The notes beneath the pieces were generated by a model, which saw only the letters and a program-made list of their open reading frames with translations, was not told the DNA's origin and ran no database searches. Source: Reclinomonas americana ATCC 50394 (Eukaryota > Jakobida > Jakobea > Jakobida). From it: DNA of 64,000 nucleotides. The stretch is taken from contig PS015022.1 in assembly GCA_048213135.1 (NCBI GenBank), positions 261,630 through 325,629 on the forward strand. The letters run 5' to 3'. Shown in pieces: positions 13,201-26,504 of the stretch (its first letter is position 1; every line of letters begins with the position of its first letter). Both the position numbers and the translations under genes were made by a program.

Positions 13201-16200
13201 ACTCGTCGCCGACCTGCTGCAGCGCGTGGTCGCTCCACGTGCCGAACCAGTCAATCACACAGCGATTGAACAGAGCGGGCGAGGTGGCGGCGCGGTTCGA
13301 GAAATCGTCGCTCGACGGGTTCATGGTGAAGACCACGTGCAGATTTTGTTGCACCTGCACGAGTCGAGCAGTGAGTGCGCGACGCACGACACAGATGGAG
13401 AACTTCCCACACGGGTGCATCATCATCACCTGCTGCGTAAAGTACTTGTACAGCTCGGTCTCCGAGTCCAACATGAAGGAGCGCTCTGGCGCCACCTCAC
13501 GCATCTGACTCATCAGCGACGTGTACTCCTCGTCCTCAAACAGACCAGGCACCTGCGTGAAACCATCCGTTCAGCACAAGCTCATCGCAAACACGAGAGG
13601 AGGAGAACCACAGACCTCGCCGCTGGCCAGCAGTGCATTCATGTACTCCAAGAACGACGACTCGAGCACATTGCTCTCGTCAAAGATGAAGCACACTTTC
13701 TCGCCCTTGACACCAGCCTGGCGCATCACTTGGCGCAGATCCTTCTTGAAGTCCTCGCCACTGTATCCGCTGTGTGCCTTGATCTGGAACACATTCATGC
13801 CGTTCTTCCACGCCACAAAGCGCGACAGCACCGTCTTGCCGGCACCACTGACGCCGACAAGCAGCAAGTGGCCGAGCGGCTGCTTTAGCACGCGGTCAAT
13901 GCGCAATACGTGATCGAGGACACTGTCAAAGACGACCAGCTGTGGCCAGAGCTGCTGCGTCAGCATCCAAACACATACAACAGGAACAATCACCAAAAGG
14001 ACGACAGACCTCCAGTTGCACTTGCTCCTCGGCAAACTCCTTCAGGCGAGCCTGCACGTACGCACGCAGTTGCTCCTGCTCCACTGAAGTGTACGTGCGC
14101 GACAGCCAGTCGGTGAACAAGATCGGGCGCTGCAGGCACGAAGGGTTGGCCTGCGGGAAGTGGCGGCGAGCGACCTCGTCAATCGTCATGTCGGTCCAGT
14201 CGCGCTCCTCCTCCTCCACGAGGCGATCGCGGAAGAGACGGAGACCCTCGTGCACCCACAGGCGCACGAATTGCTGCGAGAGATAACCAAAGGTTAGAAA
14301 CAATCCAGGTAAGAAGCACTGTGGTGAAACAAACGCACCTCGGGAGTGATGGACGGCGCGTGCTTCATGGCCTCATTCAGCGCACGCGTCCAGCGGCTCA
14401 GCTCACGAGGCGAATACACGTAGTGCGGCTGAATGTCGGGCGTGAAGCGTGTCTGCGAGCGCGTGTAGAACTCCACCTGTACAGCGATGCAGGAACAGCA
14501 ATCAGCATTCATCAGAACCTCCCCACCACCTCGCTCAGTGCCGGACTGCACGCAACCATGGCATTCGCAATGGCGTCGCCAAAGAAGGAGATCTCCGGAG
14601 TGCGTTGCACCAGGGCACGCGACATGGTGCCGTAGATTTGCACCAGCGACGGTGGTGCCGGGAAGTCGACGTACAGAATCGGCGCGTGGCGCAGGAAGCG
14701 GTGCGACAGCGGCACACGACCCGGATCGGTCGGCGGGTTGCAGGCACCAACAAACTGTGCGACGACAGCAGAAATGATCAGCGACGGCTCCCTCGATGCA
14801 CACGCAGGCGATTCTATCGAAAACTCACCTGAATGCGCTCGGCGCGCACAAAGGCATTGTCTTCCGCACTGCACACGCGGAAACAGAGGGTGTAAACTTC
14901 TCACACTCAGTAAATGAAGAGGCGCTTGACTCACCGCCAGAAGCCGCCGTGCTCAATGAGCTGACGCAAGAACGAGATGACGCGCTGCGTTCCGTACTTG
15001 TCCTCGCCCGGCAAGTTGATTTCGTCGCAGAAGAAGATCAGCCACACTCCCGGCTGCTTCGGGTGCACCACCATGCCGTCTCCGGTCTTCTTGAACACGC
15101 AGTGTTGATCCATGGTCTTCAGAATCAACTCGGGTGTCGTGGTCTTGGAGAAGTTGAGGAACTCGACCTGCGGCAAAAGAAAAATGCGTCTGCTCAGCCG
15201 CCACTATCGATCAACGAGAGAGAAAAGGGAAAGATTGCACACCTGGAACTCGGTCAAGTGCCGCAACACAGCGGTCAGGGTCATGGTCTTGCCAGAGCCA
15301 GGCGGGCCGCACAGAATGACGGGCTTGTGCGCCTGGATCCAGTAGCGCAGCACGTCTTCGTGGCGCACCGTGTCCAACGTCGGCACCACCACGTCGGTGG
15401 CTGCGATGAGGGCGAGAGTGGTTAGCGCGCAGCTCCACTTCAGCAGAAAGGAAACTGTCAGCACAAACCGGCAATCTTGTCCGGGCTGAGCGGAATGGTG
15501 GGAACACGGCTAATGTACGGCTGCCACGAGCCGTCCTCGATGCGCACGTCAAACTCGTACAGATTGGCCGGCGGCAACTGCACACGGGCATGCGAGTCAG
15601 AAGCAAAAAAAATCAATGGACGCCGACAGCAGAATCAACCCCGAGCCAACCTCCATCTCCGCATAACCAGAAATGGCGTGTGCCAGCTCGTCACGTCCCT
15701 TGTACGGCAGGCTGCCACCTGCACGCGCGCACAAACACACCAAAGTGTGAGACAATCGAGGTGATGCACCAAAAATCATGCACATCAACGCACCAAAGCC
15801 CCACAACAGCGAGTACAACAGCTTCTTGGTCATGTAGGCACGCAGATGCTCGCCGTAGATCGGGAATGCCGAGTTGCGCTGGTTGTGGTCGAGCACAGAC
15901 ACAATGCTCTCTTGCAGCAGCGACAGGAAGGCGTTGAGAGCGGAGAACGGCGTCACGTCCATAATGTGCAGGCTGACTTGCAGCGTCGACTGCAGCGCGC
16001 GCGACACCAAGGAGCCGTTCTCGAACAGCGGCGCAATAATGTCGGCAATCGCCTGCTGCGTCGCCAGCGATTCTTGCAGGCGCTGACTCATTGTCGAGTT
16101 GCCCGCTGACTTGTCGACAAACTGTGCAGTTGAATGCTGCGCCGCCTCCATGATGGCCAAGCTGCGACACGAAAGAAAGAGACAGAGACGATGAGCGTCT

Positions 16201-19200
16201 GTCTCGTGCTGGTGAGAGAAAGAAGAGCACACACCTCGCGGCATCGGCGTCCAGTGGCACATGACGCAGACGAGTCAAAAAGTGCTGCAGCACCATGTAC
16301 GGCGACACCTCATTGTCGCTGAACCACACCATGCCGCAACGACTGACCGTGGCCAGCGTGGCGTAGCGCAGATCCTTTCGGAACCGAAAAATACAAGTAA
16401 GCCACCAGACAACTGCACAAACATGCTTTGCAAGTAAGGGGAACCGACCTGCACTTCGAACACGATGCGCACATTGCCCGGCAGCGCCAGACGCTCGCCA
16501 TTCGGCAACGTCAGCAACTTGTTGTCGTCGAGCACCGAGTTGAGGTTCTCCACCCACTCCGGATCCACATCGCCATCAAACACAATCCAGTGCGCGCACT
16601 CGCCCTCGCCACGCACATTGTCGAGAATCTTGCGCAGAATGTGCGTAAACACACCATCGGTCCACTCGCGCGTGGTTGAGTCGAGCGTGCCGTACAACTC
16701 GTCCTTGGACATAGACTTGGCATCGATAACGTACGACTTGAACTGCGTGCCCGTCGTCCGCTGCAGCGCCTTCAGCAGCACCGTGCGGGCGCAAGTCTTG
16801 CCGGAGCCCGAAGGACCGACCAGCATGAGACCGTGGTGAATGCGCTGAATCTGGTTGAGCTGGCGGATCTTTTCGGCCCACGAGCCCGTGTACATCAGGT
16901 GATGCTGGCGGCACACCTACACAGAACCAAATATAAGGACAAGCACAAATACGACAAAGAAATGGGCACACGCACCTCGTGCAGCTGCGTCTCCAGCGCC
17001 TCGTCAACGGAACGCTCCAGATCCGCACCGGGGAACACGTCGGTGAGCAGCGAACGAAGCAGCGGGATATCGTCGGCCACCAACTTGGGCTCCACCGTGT
17101 TGACGACGGCGCGCATCAAAATGTCACGCTCGCCAATCGCCAGTTGCTCTGCACGACGACACGCACTCAGCAACGAGAACTCAATCTCCGCATTGCTACG
17201 CGCGCACGACTCACCGCTGTCGGCCGTCTGCGCGGCTTCGCCGACGAGCATGCGCTTCATCACACCGGCAGAGACCAGCACGCTCTTCAGCGCACGCAGA
17301 CCAAAATCGTAGTGCGTCTGAGTCGACAGCTGGTCATTGCACAGCTCAAAGAGCGGCACGATCTTGCGAGCCAGCGCCTCGGCAGTGCGGAAACCCTGCG
17401 AGAAAAGCATGACCTGCGCAATCATCTCACGGTCTGGCTTGACCATGGCAATGCTGCGGAAGAGCTGCTTGAGGTTGTCGGGCAGATTGCGACGACCGGC
17501 GTAGCCAGGGTTCATGGTCACAAAAATACCAGTCTCCGGCGACACATTCACCGGGCGGTCCAGCAAAACGGTCTGGAACGTCTGCGATCGCAGTGCCACC
17601 TGGATGGCTTGGATCTGTGGCAAAATCGCGAGTGGTGAACGGGTGAGAGAAGCAAACCAAGAGAGATGGAGAGAAAAAGGAGGCAAACCTGCGACGAGAC
17701 GGCCGACAAAATGACCTCCTCCAGACGGTTGAATTCATCAAAGCAGCCCCACGCGCCGCACATGCACAGTCCGAGGAAAATGCGACCCATGGCCTTGAAA
17801 TCAAAGTTCTCGTCGCAATTGAACACCTGCGTGCGCAAATGTGAGTGACTCCCGACATCCGTCACCGTGAGCAGCCAACACCTGCACTGACCAGCACAAA
17901 CTTGCCGAGCATCGTGCCCAACGCCTTGACGGTTTCCGTCTTTCCGGTACCGGCCGGACCGAACGGGCTGCCACCCAGACGCGCATTCAGAGCCTGTGCA
18001 ATCGGCTCCGATTAGCAAGCTCTACGTGCAAAACACACACGTAAACACGCGCGAACCTGCGTGAGCGTGAGGAAACAGCGATCCGTCAGCGGAGTCTGCA
18101 CCAGGCGATCGACGACGCCAAGATACTCAAAGCCGTAGGTGAAGGCGGCGTTGGCGACGCGCACCACCAGCCGCTTGTCCACCTCGCGTTCCGACTCCTG
18201 CCAGTAGAATCGCATGTAGTACAGCCAGGCAAAGTCCTTTGGGTTGTCAATGTGGTCTTGGATGAGGCGGCGATTGAGATCGCGGTGGTGCACCAACTCC
18301 GTGATCTGTGCAGATAACGAGTGTTGGTCTCCATCGCCCCAAAGTGTGCAAGCGGATAAAACGGCATGTGGGCACGCACCAAATGCTCAAACTTGCGACG
18401 CAGCAACGGATTGGCTTCCACCAGCACCACGTCGGCAAGGATGCTCAGCAGGCGCTCGACAGTCGCCAACAGCGACTGCAGTGTCAGGTCATCTGCCACA
18501 AAGCGAATATTAGCGACTCACCACATTCCATTGACACAAAGGCACTCACCAGCCGAGTTGGGCGCTGAGCTGTGCTTCAGCGACTGCATGTGCACCAAGA
18601 TGCGCTCGAGGGTCTCCGAGAAGACCACTTGCGTGGCGAGCACCACCACCTGATCGGGGTACGCGGCCACCCACTGACGGAACTCCTCGTGCACAATGCT
18701 GTTGCCGCCGGCCAGGAACAAACCGTCCAAGGCGCGAATCGCCTGCCCGGTCATGGTGGCCAGTGTCGTTCGCAGACTCTTCTCCACCTTTGCCAGCCAC
18801 TCGTTCACCTTTGGTGCCTCCTTGATGACGATGCGAGTGGACAGCTTGATGTCCTCGGCCTCCGACGAAGCGACGCCAGTGATGACGCCGTCGGGGGTGG
18901 ACTCGTCGCCGCCACTGTCGGTGGCGAACGAAGCCAGTCCGGCAAACATCTTCTTCAGATGCTTGGCGACCTTCAGCGGCTCCTTGCCGTGGCCGAGAAT
19001 CTCCAGCAAGTCTTCGTCGCCGACAAAGTACAGACGCGGGAAGGCTGCGCGTTGCTTCTCCAGGAACTGCCGACCAGCAACAACAGCTACGTCAGAACAA
19101 AGGCACACACGCCAATGCGTGCCACAAAAAAACATCAACGCAACGTCGCCCAGCAGCTTTTGGATCTTGGACAGGAGGCCGGCGTACGAGTCGAGATTGC

Positions 19201-22200
19201 GTTGCAGGTCGGGCAGATTGATGACCTCCAGCACGAATGGACGCTTGTGCACGGCCTTCATGAGGTCACGCAGCGAGTCCTGCACGCCGCGGAACTTGGT
19301 GCTCTCGTGCGGCATCTCCAGGTTGATCTCGGGTGACGACGAGAAAATGCCCTCCAGATACACGTACCGACTGCAAATGGACGACGAATCAGTGATAGCG
19401 TACAACAAAGCAGCTGCGGTGAAAACACGCACTCACCGCTGCACGTCAATCCACGTGTCAAACACCACACGCACACGCCCGAGCTTGTCCTCGAGGCTGG
19501 TGGCCTCGTCGGTGAACTCCTTAAAGTAGGGCGACATGCGCATGGCGGCGAGGTTGTTCAGGTCTTCGTTGACGTTGTCGAAGATGGCCTCCCACGTGGT
19601 GGCGCGAATGAGATGCATCATGCGGCGGAACTCGATCAGCTCGAGCTCGAACTTGTCCCAGCGCGACTTGACGCCATTCAAAAAGTTCTCCAGCGCCAAC
19701 TCGCCCTGCGCCACACGCAGCACCTCGCGCACAGCCTGCTCGTGATGCTGCAGATCCCAGCTGTAGACGATGCCGAGAGTCAGCTCGGCCAGCCGAATGG
19801 GGCGCTTGAGACGTGCCGACAGCAGCTCCCAGTGACGCTTGCGCATCGAGTCGCCACGCAGATCGCCGAGCAGCGGATTGATCTTGATGTAGGAGCGGAC
19901 CAGCGTGCGGAAATGCAACACTGGCGCATACTCCTGCATCCACGTCGGCAGCGCGTTGACCTCCTGGATGAATTGCTCCAGACGGGCACGCAGTCTGTGT
20001 GCGGGTATTCAACGTGTGAGCAACAACACATTCAATTCAAGAGAGTTGCCTCGCGCAAATCGCGCAACTGGCTGACGAGAATCGAGTTGAACGCCGTCTT
20101 CTCCTTCATCTCGTTGAGCTGTGCGTGCAGCGCTTCCACAGCCGTCCACACCTCCTTTTGCATGCGCACGTCGTCGACAGTGGCATTGAGGCTGGAAGCA
20201 GAATGAGTGCGCGTGGGGGAAGCGGGATCGGAGAAATGTGAGAAGAGCAGTAGGTCCGTACCGATCAATGTCGTGAATGTCGAGATCGAGAGCCTCCTTG
20301 GCGCGGACAACGCGCTCAAAGTCCTCGCGCAGTCGCGCAATGCGAGAATCGAACTGCGAGAGAATGCGGAGGGCCTCGGCAGGCGGAATGTCGCCAGTGG
20401 CCGGGCGGCTCTCCAGCCACTCGTTCTGGAAGCCCTTGATGCGGCGGTCCAGGTCGCTCTCGTCTTCCAGCACCTAAACAACAGAGACAGCAGATGTATC
20501 GTTAGCGATGTCCATAAAGGAGCCTTTGATTCGTGACAAACCTGGTTCTGCAGCTGCTGCATCATGCTCTGCATGGTCTCCCAGCGGCGCTCGAACACGG
20601 CGGTGAATGCATCCCACTCGCCCTCCAGTTGCTCGGCGTAGCGCCAGTGCTCACCCAGCGGGTACCGCGAATCACGGAGCAGTTTCTCGCCGGCACGGAA
20701 GGTCTTGACTTGCGCACCCCACCTGCATCGACGCCGGCATTGTAAGGCATCATGAGAGCAAAGAAGCTAGAGACCAGATACGCAACTCGGGCGAGCGCTT
20801 CTTCATCTGCTGCAGCAGCGTCAAGTTGGCCACCGTCTCCTTGATGCCAATGTCGAAGCTGGCCAGCTCCAAGTTGCTGCGCGCCTCCACCAGCTTGTGG
20901 TACAACTCGTCCATGGCGGTGTTGAGCTGGTTGCGGAAGGAGCTGAACAGCAGGCCTTGCCAGTGATCGTACTGCGCGTTGATCTTCGACTGCACTTGCG
21001 AGTAGTCGACAATCACGGCGCCAAACGAGTGCACCGTGTCGGCCGTGTCCACCACCTCACGAGCATGCGTGAAGCTTGCCAGCAGAGCCTCCCATTTCTG
21101 CGCAACATCTCGCGGTGGTGAGTGCATGACAGCAACGACCACACCACCATCGCGTGCACGACATCGTCAAACCTGCAAGTCGTGACCCAGCTTGGTCTGC
21201 ACAGTGTTGGGGTCCATGTCCCACAGCGCCTGGTAGCGCAACCAGGTGGCGACGTAGGCTGACACCTCGCTGACCTATTATTATGTGCACATGAAATGAG
21301 CAGCGAAGCGCAGATATCTCTTCACGTTGACGACCACCGCACCTTGTCCTCCAGCACCACGTAGCACTTTTGCAGCACACCTTCCGGCAGCTTGCGCGCA
21401 GCGCTGCGGTACGAGGAATCCTGCTGCGTGGTGGAGCCACCGAGGGCGCTCTCGAGACGCGAGCTTTGCACACGCTCAATGGAGGTCACAGCGGACATGA
21501 GCTCGTGAAGCTTCTTGATCCAGTGCAGGCGCACGTCCTCAATCGACGGCCGCACATACATGGCGCGCATACGCAGGCCAATAGTGATGGAGTACGGCTG
21601 CAGTTCCACATGAACACCACGCTCTGTCGGCTCCGGCTCGTCCTGAAAATTGGAGGGTGAGTACAACGCGGTTCTCCCACATGCGCTCTCGGTGTGACAC
21701 GAGACGCAACATCACCACCCGACATGAAATCATCACGCTCGGTGGCCGACGCGCTGAGGCGCAAGAACTCGCGCAGCCACGACTGCAGCGCCTCACTCAG
21801 ACGCTGCGTCAGCGCACCCTCGACCTCCACATCCAACTTCTCCGTCCACGCTCGCATGTTCGGCAAGCCATCGACAATCATGTCGTCCACAATCTGCACT
21901 CCACCAAGTCAGCAAACTGTGAAAAGAGGGGAACGAGAGGAATGGGTCGGACCTTCTGAATGGCCTCCACCGACGCACGCAGAGCGGGTCCATTGTACGG
22001 CGCGGTGTGCAAGTTGCGCAGGTGACCCTGAATGACTCGGCGCTTCTCGGCAATCGAGCTGACACGGTCGTTGAACTTAACGGCACGGTCAATGAGCTTC
22101 TTGGTGTAGTCCTCCAGGGTCTTCATCGGCTCGTCCCAGCGCGTGGAAAAGCCCTTGGCCAACTCGCGCTGCACGTGCTGAATCTCCTCTGCGCGCGGCG

Positions 22201-25200
22201 CACGACTGGCAAGTCAGCTCACCACCACCGCTCCTGAGAGAAATCAAAAGATACGAACCGGCAAGCAGTGGGAAAATGTTGTCGTCCACCTGCTCAAAAG
22301 TGCGCTGAATGGTGTGCAGTGTCTCCGTCAAGGCCACCGCACGCGGCTCCACCTGTGACATGAAAAACGTATGAGTGAGGGAATTCGCGACACAAAAGCG
22401 AGCAGGAATGCAAGCGAGACGACGAACATCAATGGCGGCAATGGCAAAACCCATGATCTTGTTCGGCACCTCGCGCGACACGCGCAGCCACTTGAAGTTG
22501 CGGATTTCCGTAATGAGCGTCGACACGTCGGGGTCAAAGTTGACCTGCAGTGCGTAGCGCTCCGTGGCACCGGCACGCGCAATGGCAGCCGACACCACAC
22601 CACCACTGCTACCGTCGACACGCTCGTCGTTGCGGATGATCTGTGTGTGATGCAACGCAGGACCTCAGAGAGCTGCACAGACTGCCAAAGCGGGACGGTC
22701 ACGCACGTTGAAAATCTTGCCCGACACGACAAAGCCGTCGCGCTGGCTACCACCCACAATGCTCCACGAGTTCATGCGACGATCCACATCGCGGGCCCAC
22801 TCTTCAATGTGCTGTCAACGGGAACAAAGAGACTGAGTTCAACAGTTGCGGCAAGGAGCGAAATGAAAAAATGCCCGCAACATTCTTGATGCCCTGCTTG
22901 ATGAGCTCGCGGAACTGCTCGCAGTGCTCACGCAAGCTGTTTTCCTCTCGCTGAGTGTGACCAATCTCCAGTGCGCGGACAATTACACGCGCTTCACGGT
23001 CCATCTCAGTGTAGCGATCGCCACACTCGTTGGTCAGCCATCGGCTGTGCGTGCAGAGCGAGAATGAGTGACCCATTGCACTACTCATCAATGTACAAGA
23101 GGACGCACCGAGCCGAGCTAGCCGCCTCCTCCCACAGCAGCTTGGTGTCGGGATCAGCATGCACGCTCTCCAGGTAAGCCAGCGCCAGCGCCGTTCCCGA
23201 AATGTCGGGGCGCGAGTCCAGCGGCGATTTCTTCACCATTTCCTGTAGTTAGGAGGAGTGAGCATCCATCCACACCGCATGCACAAGAGAGAGAGAGAGA
23301 GAGAGAGAGAGTGCAAAGGAAAGAGGACAAACCGACAGCTTCAGGTAGGGCACGCCGAAAATGTCGGCGAGCGACTCATTGAGTGTCCAGCCCGAGTCAG
23401 CGTGGCGCACGCTCAGCAAGCGCTCCCAGCCCTTGCCAAACACATCCTCCAGGCGGCGCAGATACATGTCGAGCTGGCGCTGAATCTGCTTCGCCCAAAT
23501 GATGGCGCCGGAGACGGACGGCAAGTCACGCAGTCGGCTCATGGACGACGCCTCAGAGTGCTCGTACTGGCGACGGTACTTGTCCTTCAGCGTGCTAATG
23601 TCCTCCTTGACCTTCTGGAACAGCACCGACTGGTACTCCTCAATGGCTGAGCGAATCTTGGGACGGAAGAAGAGCACGTTGATCTTGGAGAAGATGCGGA
23701 ACATTTCGTTGGCCGACTTGGCCGCCGACAGACGCTGGCGCAGCGTGAGGCGGATCTGCGACTCGATGCGGTCAATGTGTCGCGTGTACGTGACCATGGC
23801 GTCGGCAAAGCGACCCTCGCCTTTCCACACACATACAGAGGGTGAGTGGAATGCCAAAGGGGGAGGGGGATGGACACTGCTGTTGCCACTCACCGTCGGG
23901 CGACACATCGAGAATGGCGGCGGTCGAGTTGCGCTGCAGCTCGGCGAATGCATCGTCAATGTGGCGAACCAGATCCATGCCGCCGGCCGCTTGGTGCCAG
24001 CCGCTCAGCACCTTGTGGATGACCACACGGAATTCCTGCACGACCACAGTGAGAGAAGAAGAATACAGATGACTATGGTATGGGTGTGTTGAGATGACGC
24101 AACGTGGTGCTGTGCGCGGAAAGCACGCAAGTCCTTCAGGCGCTTGGCCAGGGGAGCGTGCAGTTTTTTCTGCAAGTCACACGAGTCAGAAAGATGACTT
24201 GAGAGACAAGATCCAGTGCACGCGCAGTGCCGCACCTCATTGATCTCCTCGTTCTGGAGGCGCGGATTGACGGTCTTGCGGACATCCTCGAGGCCGCGGT
24301 CCCACGTGTCAAACAGCTCGCGGCAGTCGCTGGTCTCACGATCGAATTCCTCGTACGGCAGATACATCAGCGCCTTGGACTGGAACACCGCAATGAGGCG
24401 CTCGGTCAAATCGCGCGACAGTGCCTCGAGCTGCGATGCACAAAAAACCGTGTGAGCCACAAACGACACGACCCGACAAGATGGCGGCGACAGATACCAA
24501 CCAGAGAGGTCCAGAACATCTTGACTTCGCCACCGGTACGACCGTGCTTGGCGTTGTTCTTGAGATGGTTGGAGATGGCGGCCGAGGCACGCTTCGCGCC
24601 TGCAGCACACATGCATGATGAGGGATGAACGCAGAAGCGTGTGCGTGCGTGTGGCGCGTGAGCGCGTCGCAACTCTCCACGTCGGTGGCGGCATACAGGT
24701 CCTCGACGGGCAGCTCACGCAGCACGGCGTTGTAGCCACGCACTTTGCTGCGCGCCTGCTCCAGACCGGAATCCTTCAAGCGTGCCACCTGTGTCTGCTT
24801 GCGAGCCTTTTGCAAAATCTCCAGCACCAGCAGCATCTCGGGCCGGTTGAGCTGCGTGTCGATTTCGTTGATCGCGCGCTCCACGCTGCCCCAGAAGCGG
24901 ACGTAGTGGATGGTCTTGTGGAACGACGGCGTGCTGTTCGGTGGAGCACGAGTGAGTAGGAGAGGGCATCACTGGTCACCAGCGGCGGTACGCAACCGAA
25001 TGTCGGTGACGCGATGGATTTCCGTGACCCAGTCCTTGACGTTGCCCTGCAGAATGGCCAGCACCTCGACGTCCTTGAAGAACGACTCGGGCAGCGAGTT
25101 GATGCTGATCGTCTGGCCCGTACGGGAACACTGAGAGGGACAAGAGGGGCGTGTGCGTGAGTGGCAGAGTGGAGAAGAGAAGTGTGTGGAACAACACATA

Positions 25201-26433
25201 CCTCTTCCGCGAGGCGCACGATTTCCGGATGCAGGTACTTGGTGAGAGTGACATCGGGCACCGCCTGCGCCTCCTCGCACTGCTGGAGCGCCAGCTTCAA
25301 CTCGACCATGCTGCTTTTCAGGTTCGACAAGCCTGCAACATGAGGCGTGAGTACAACGACGAATGGCACCAGCACACACACAGAAGGAGGAACGCACCCA
25401 GCAGAGTCTCCTGTCCACCCGACACCGCCGTTCGCTGGTTCGAGATGGACGTGAAGAACGGCTCGAAACCATCCTCAATGTACGTGAACAGCGTGTTGAA
25501 CGGCGAGCCCTCTCCCACACCCGTAAACACCTGCGACGAAATGCGCAAGTGAGTTGTCCACCGCAAGCATATTTCCCTCTCTCTCTCTCTCTCTCCTGCA
25601 TCGCTCACCAGCAACTGATCATTGAACTGCTCTGGATTGGCCAACGAGAACCCTTCGCCACTGCGCTTGACAATGACCAGCGACGGCACTGTGTCGCCAT
25701 AGTAGCGGAACTCGGTCGACACCGTGTACACGTGTTCCACGGGCGCTGCGGCCGCCGATGAGCCACTCGCATCGTCGCCACCTGCAGCAGCAGCAGCAGC
25801 AGCGGCGGCGGCAGTGACGGCGGGAGTAGTGGCAGCCGAGGCCTCGCCGTCCAAGCTCAGACGGCCGCGTTGTATAGACAACACGCGACGTTGTGCTTGA
25901 GTTCCGAAGCTGATGCGAGGAAGGCAAAGGAGATGAGATTGAGAGAGTGTGAGTGTGAGGATGGAGAGAGAGAGAGAGAGAGCGTGTGTGTGAGGATGGA
26001 GAGGAGAAGGAGAGGGAGAGTGACAGAGTGGACATGTCACGTGAGCGCGCGAAGACAACACTTTGATGATGTGAGATTGTGTCTCTCTGCGTGTGCCAGC
26101 ACAAGCTCCATGTGCCTCACAGCAGCATGCATCCACACACACGTGCACACAGGCGCAAATGTGAGTTGTGTGCGTGTGTATTCCTCACGCAACTTGAGCA
26201 GCGCCTCCTGTGCTTGCGCCTCCGCCAAGCACTCGCGCATACGCTCCACTGGTGCATCAAACACCAACACACCCAAGTTCTCCACATACGCCTGTGCACA
26301 CAGACGAGAGAGAGAGAGTGAGAAAGAGAGAGTGTGTGCACGTGTGTGTGTGAGAGAGAGAGACCTGCAGTGGCCCAATGTCCACAGCCGCAGCTGCAGC
26401 AGCGTGCGTTCCACTGCCACTCGGCTCAGACAT
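7202..26433 (-). CDS. DYNC1H1: Cytoplasmic dynein 1 heavy chain
   Basis: This is the motor subunit of cytoplasmic dynein 1, for minus-end-directed microtubule transport. The start (26433) opens with MSEPSGSG; the final exon (7347-7202) ends [15 protein letters not shown]...MTKR. Family order is complete: N-terminal tail (about 26.4-22 kb, including [18 protein letters not shown] and [15 protein letters not shown]), linker (about 21.6-18.5 kb), AAA1 P-loop GPAGTGKTE (about 17,960) with Walker [11 protein letters not shown] (about 17,740), AAA2 GPSGSGKT (about 16,810) with [12 protein letters not shown]3 GPPGSGKT (about 15,300) with FFCDEIN, AAA4 GVSGAGKT (about 13,845) with FIFDESN, stalk coiled coils flanking the microtubule-binding domain (about 13.0-11.7 kb), AAA5 and AAA6 (about 11.6-8.5 kb) and the C-terminal domain. 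It matches cytoplasmic dynein 1 and not axonemal or IFT dyneins, for example AAA1 [15 protein letters not shown] and a stalk ending [17 protein letters not shown]. About 45 introns, mostly 50-110 nt, interrupt it; several donors are GTTGCGT. No frameshift was noticed, so it looks functional. Confidence 0.97.
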
Positions 26434-26504
26434 GCGCGCGCGAGAGAAAAAGTACTCAGTCAATCGACCGACTTTCACGACAACTCTCTCTCTCTTTCTC
26501 AATC
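26434..26504. promoter_or_regulatory. Bidirectional promoter, dynein heavy chain / WDR59
   Basis: Only 71 bp separate the ATG codons of the dynein heavy chain (-) and WDR59 (+). The interval has a run of TCTCTCTCTC before the WDR59 ATG and ACGACAACTC elements, but no TATA box that I can see. Both 5' UTRs must be very short or overlap. Confidence 0.6.

Noticed and set aside
7400-26400. Long open frames on the + strand opposite the dynein gene (for example 12051-12761, 18572-19529, 13118-13888)
   Set aside because: They are antisense shadows of well-conserved dynein exons, have biased Arg/Ser/His-rich composition, cross dynein introns and match no family.
7202-26433. Axonemal or IFT dynein heavy chain
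   Set aside because: The N-terminal tail, AAA1 region, stalk and C terminus all align with cytoplasmic dynein 1 (DYNC1H1) and not with axonemal families.
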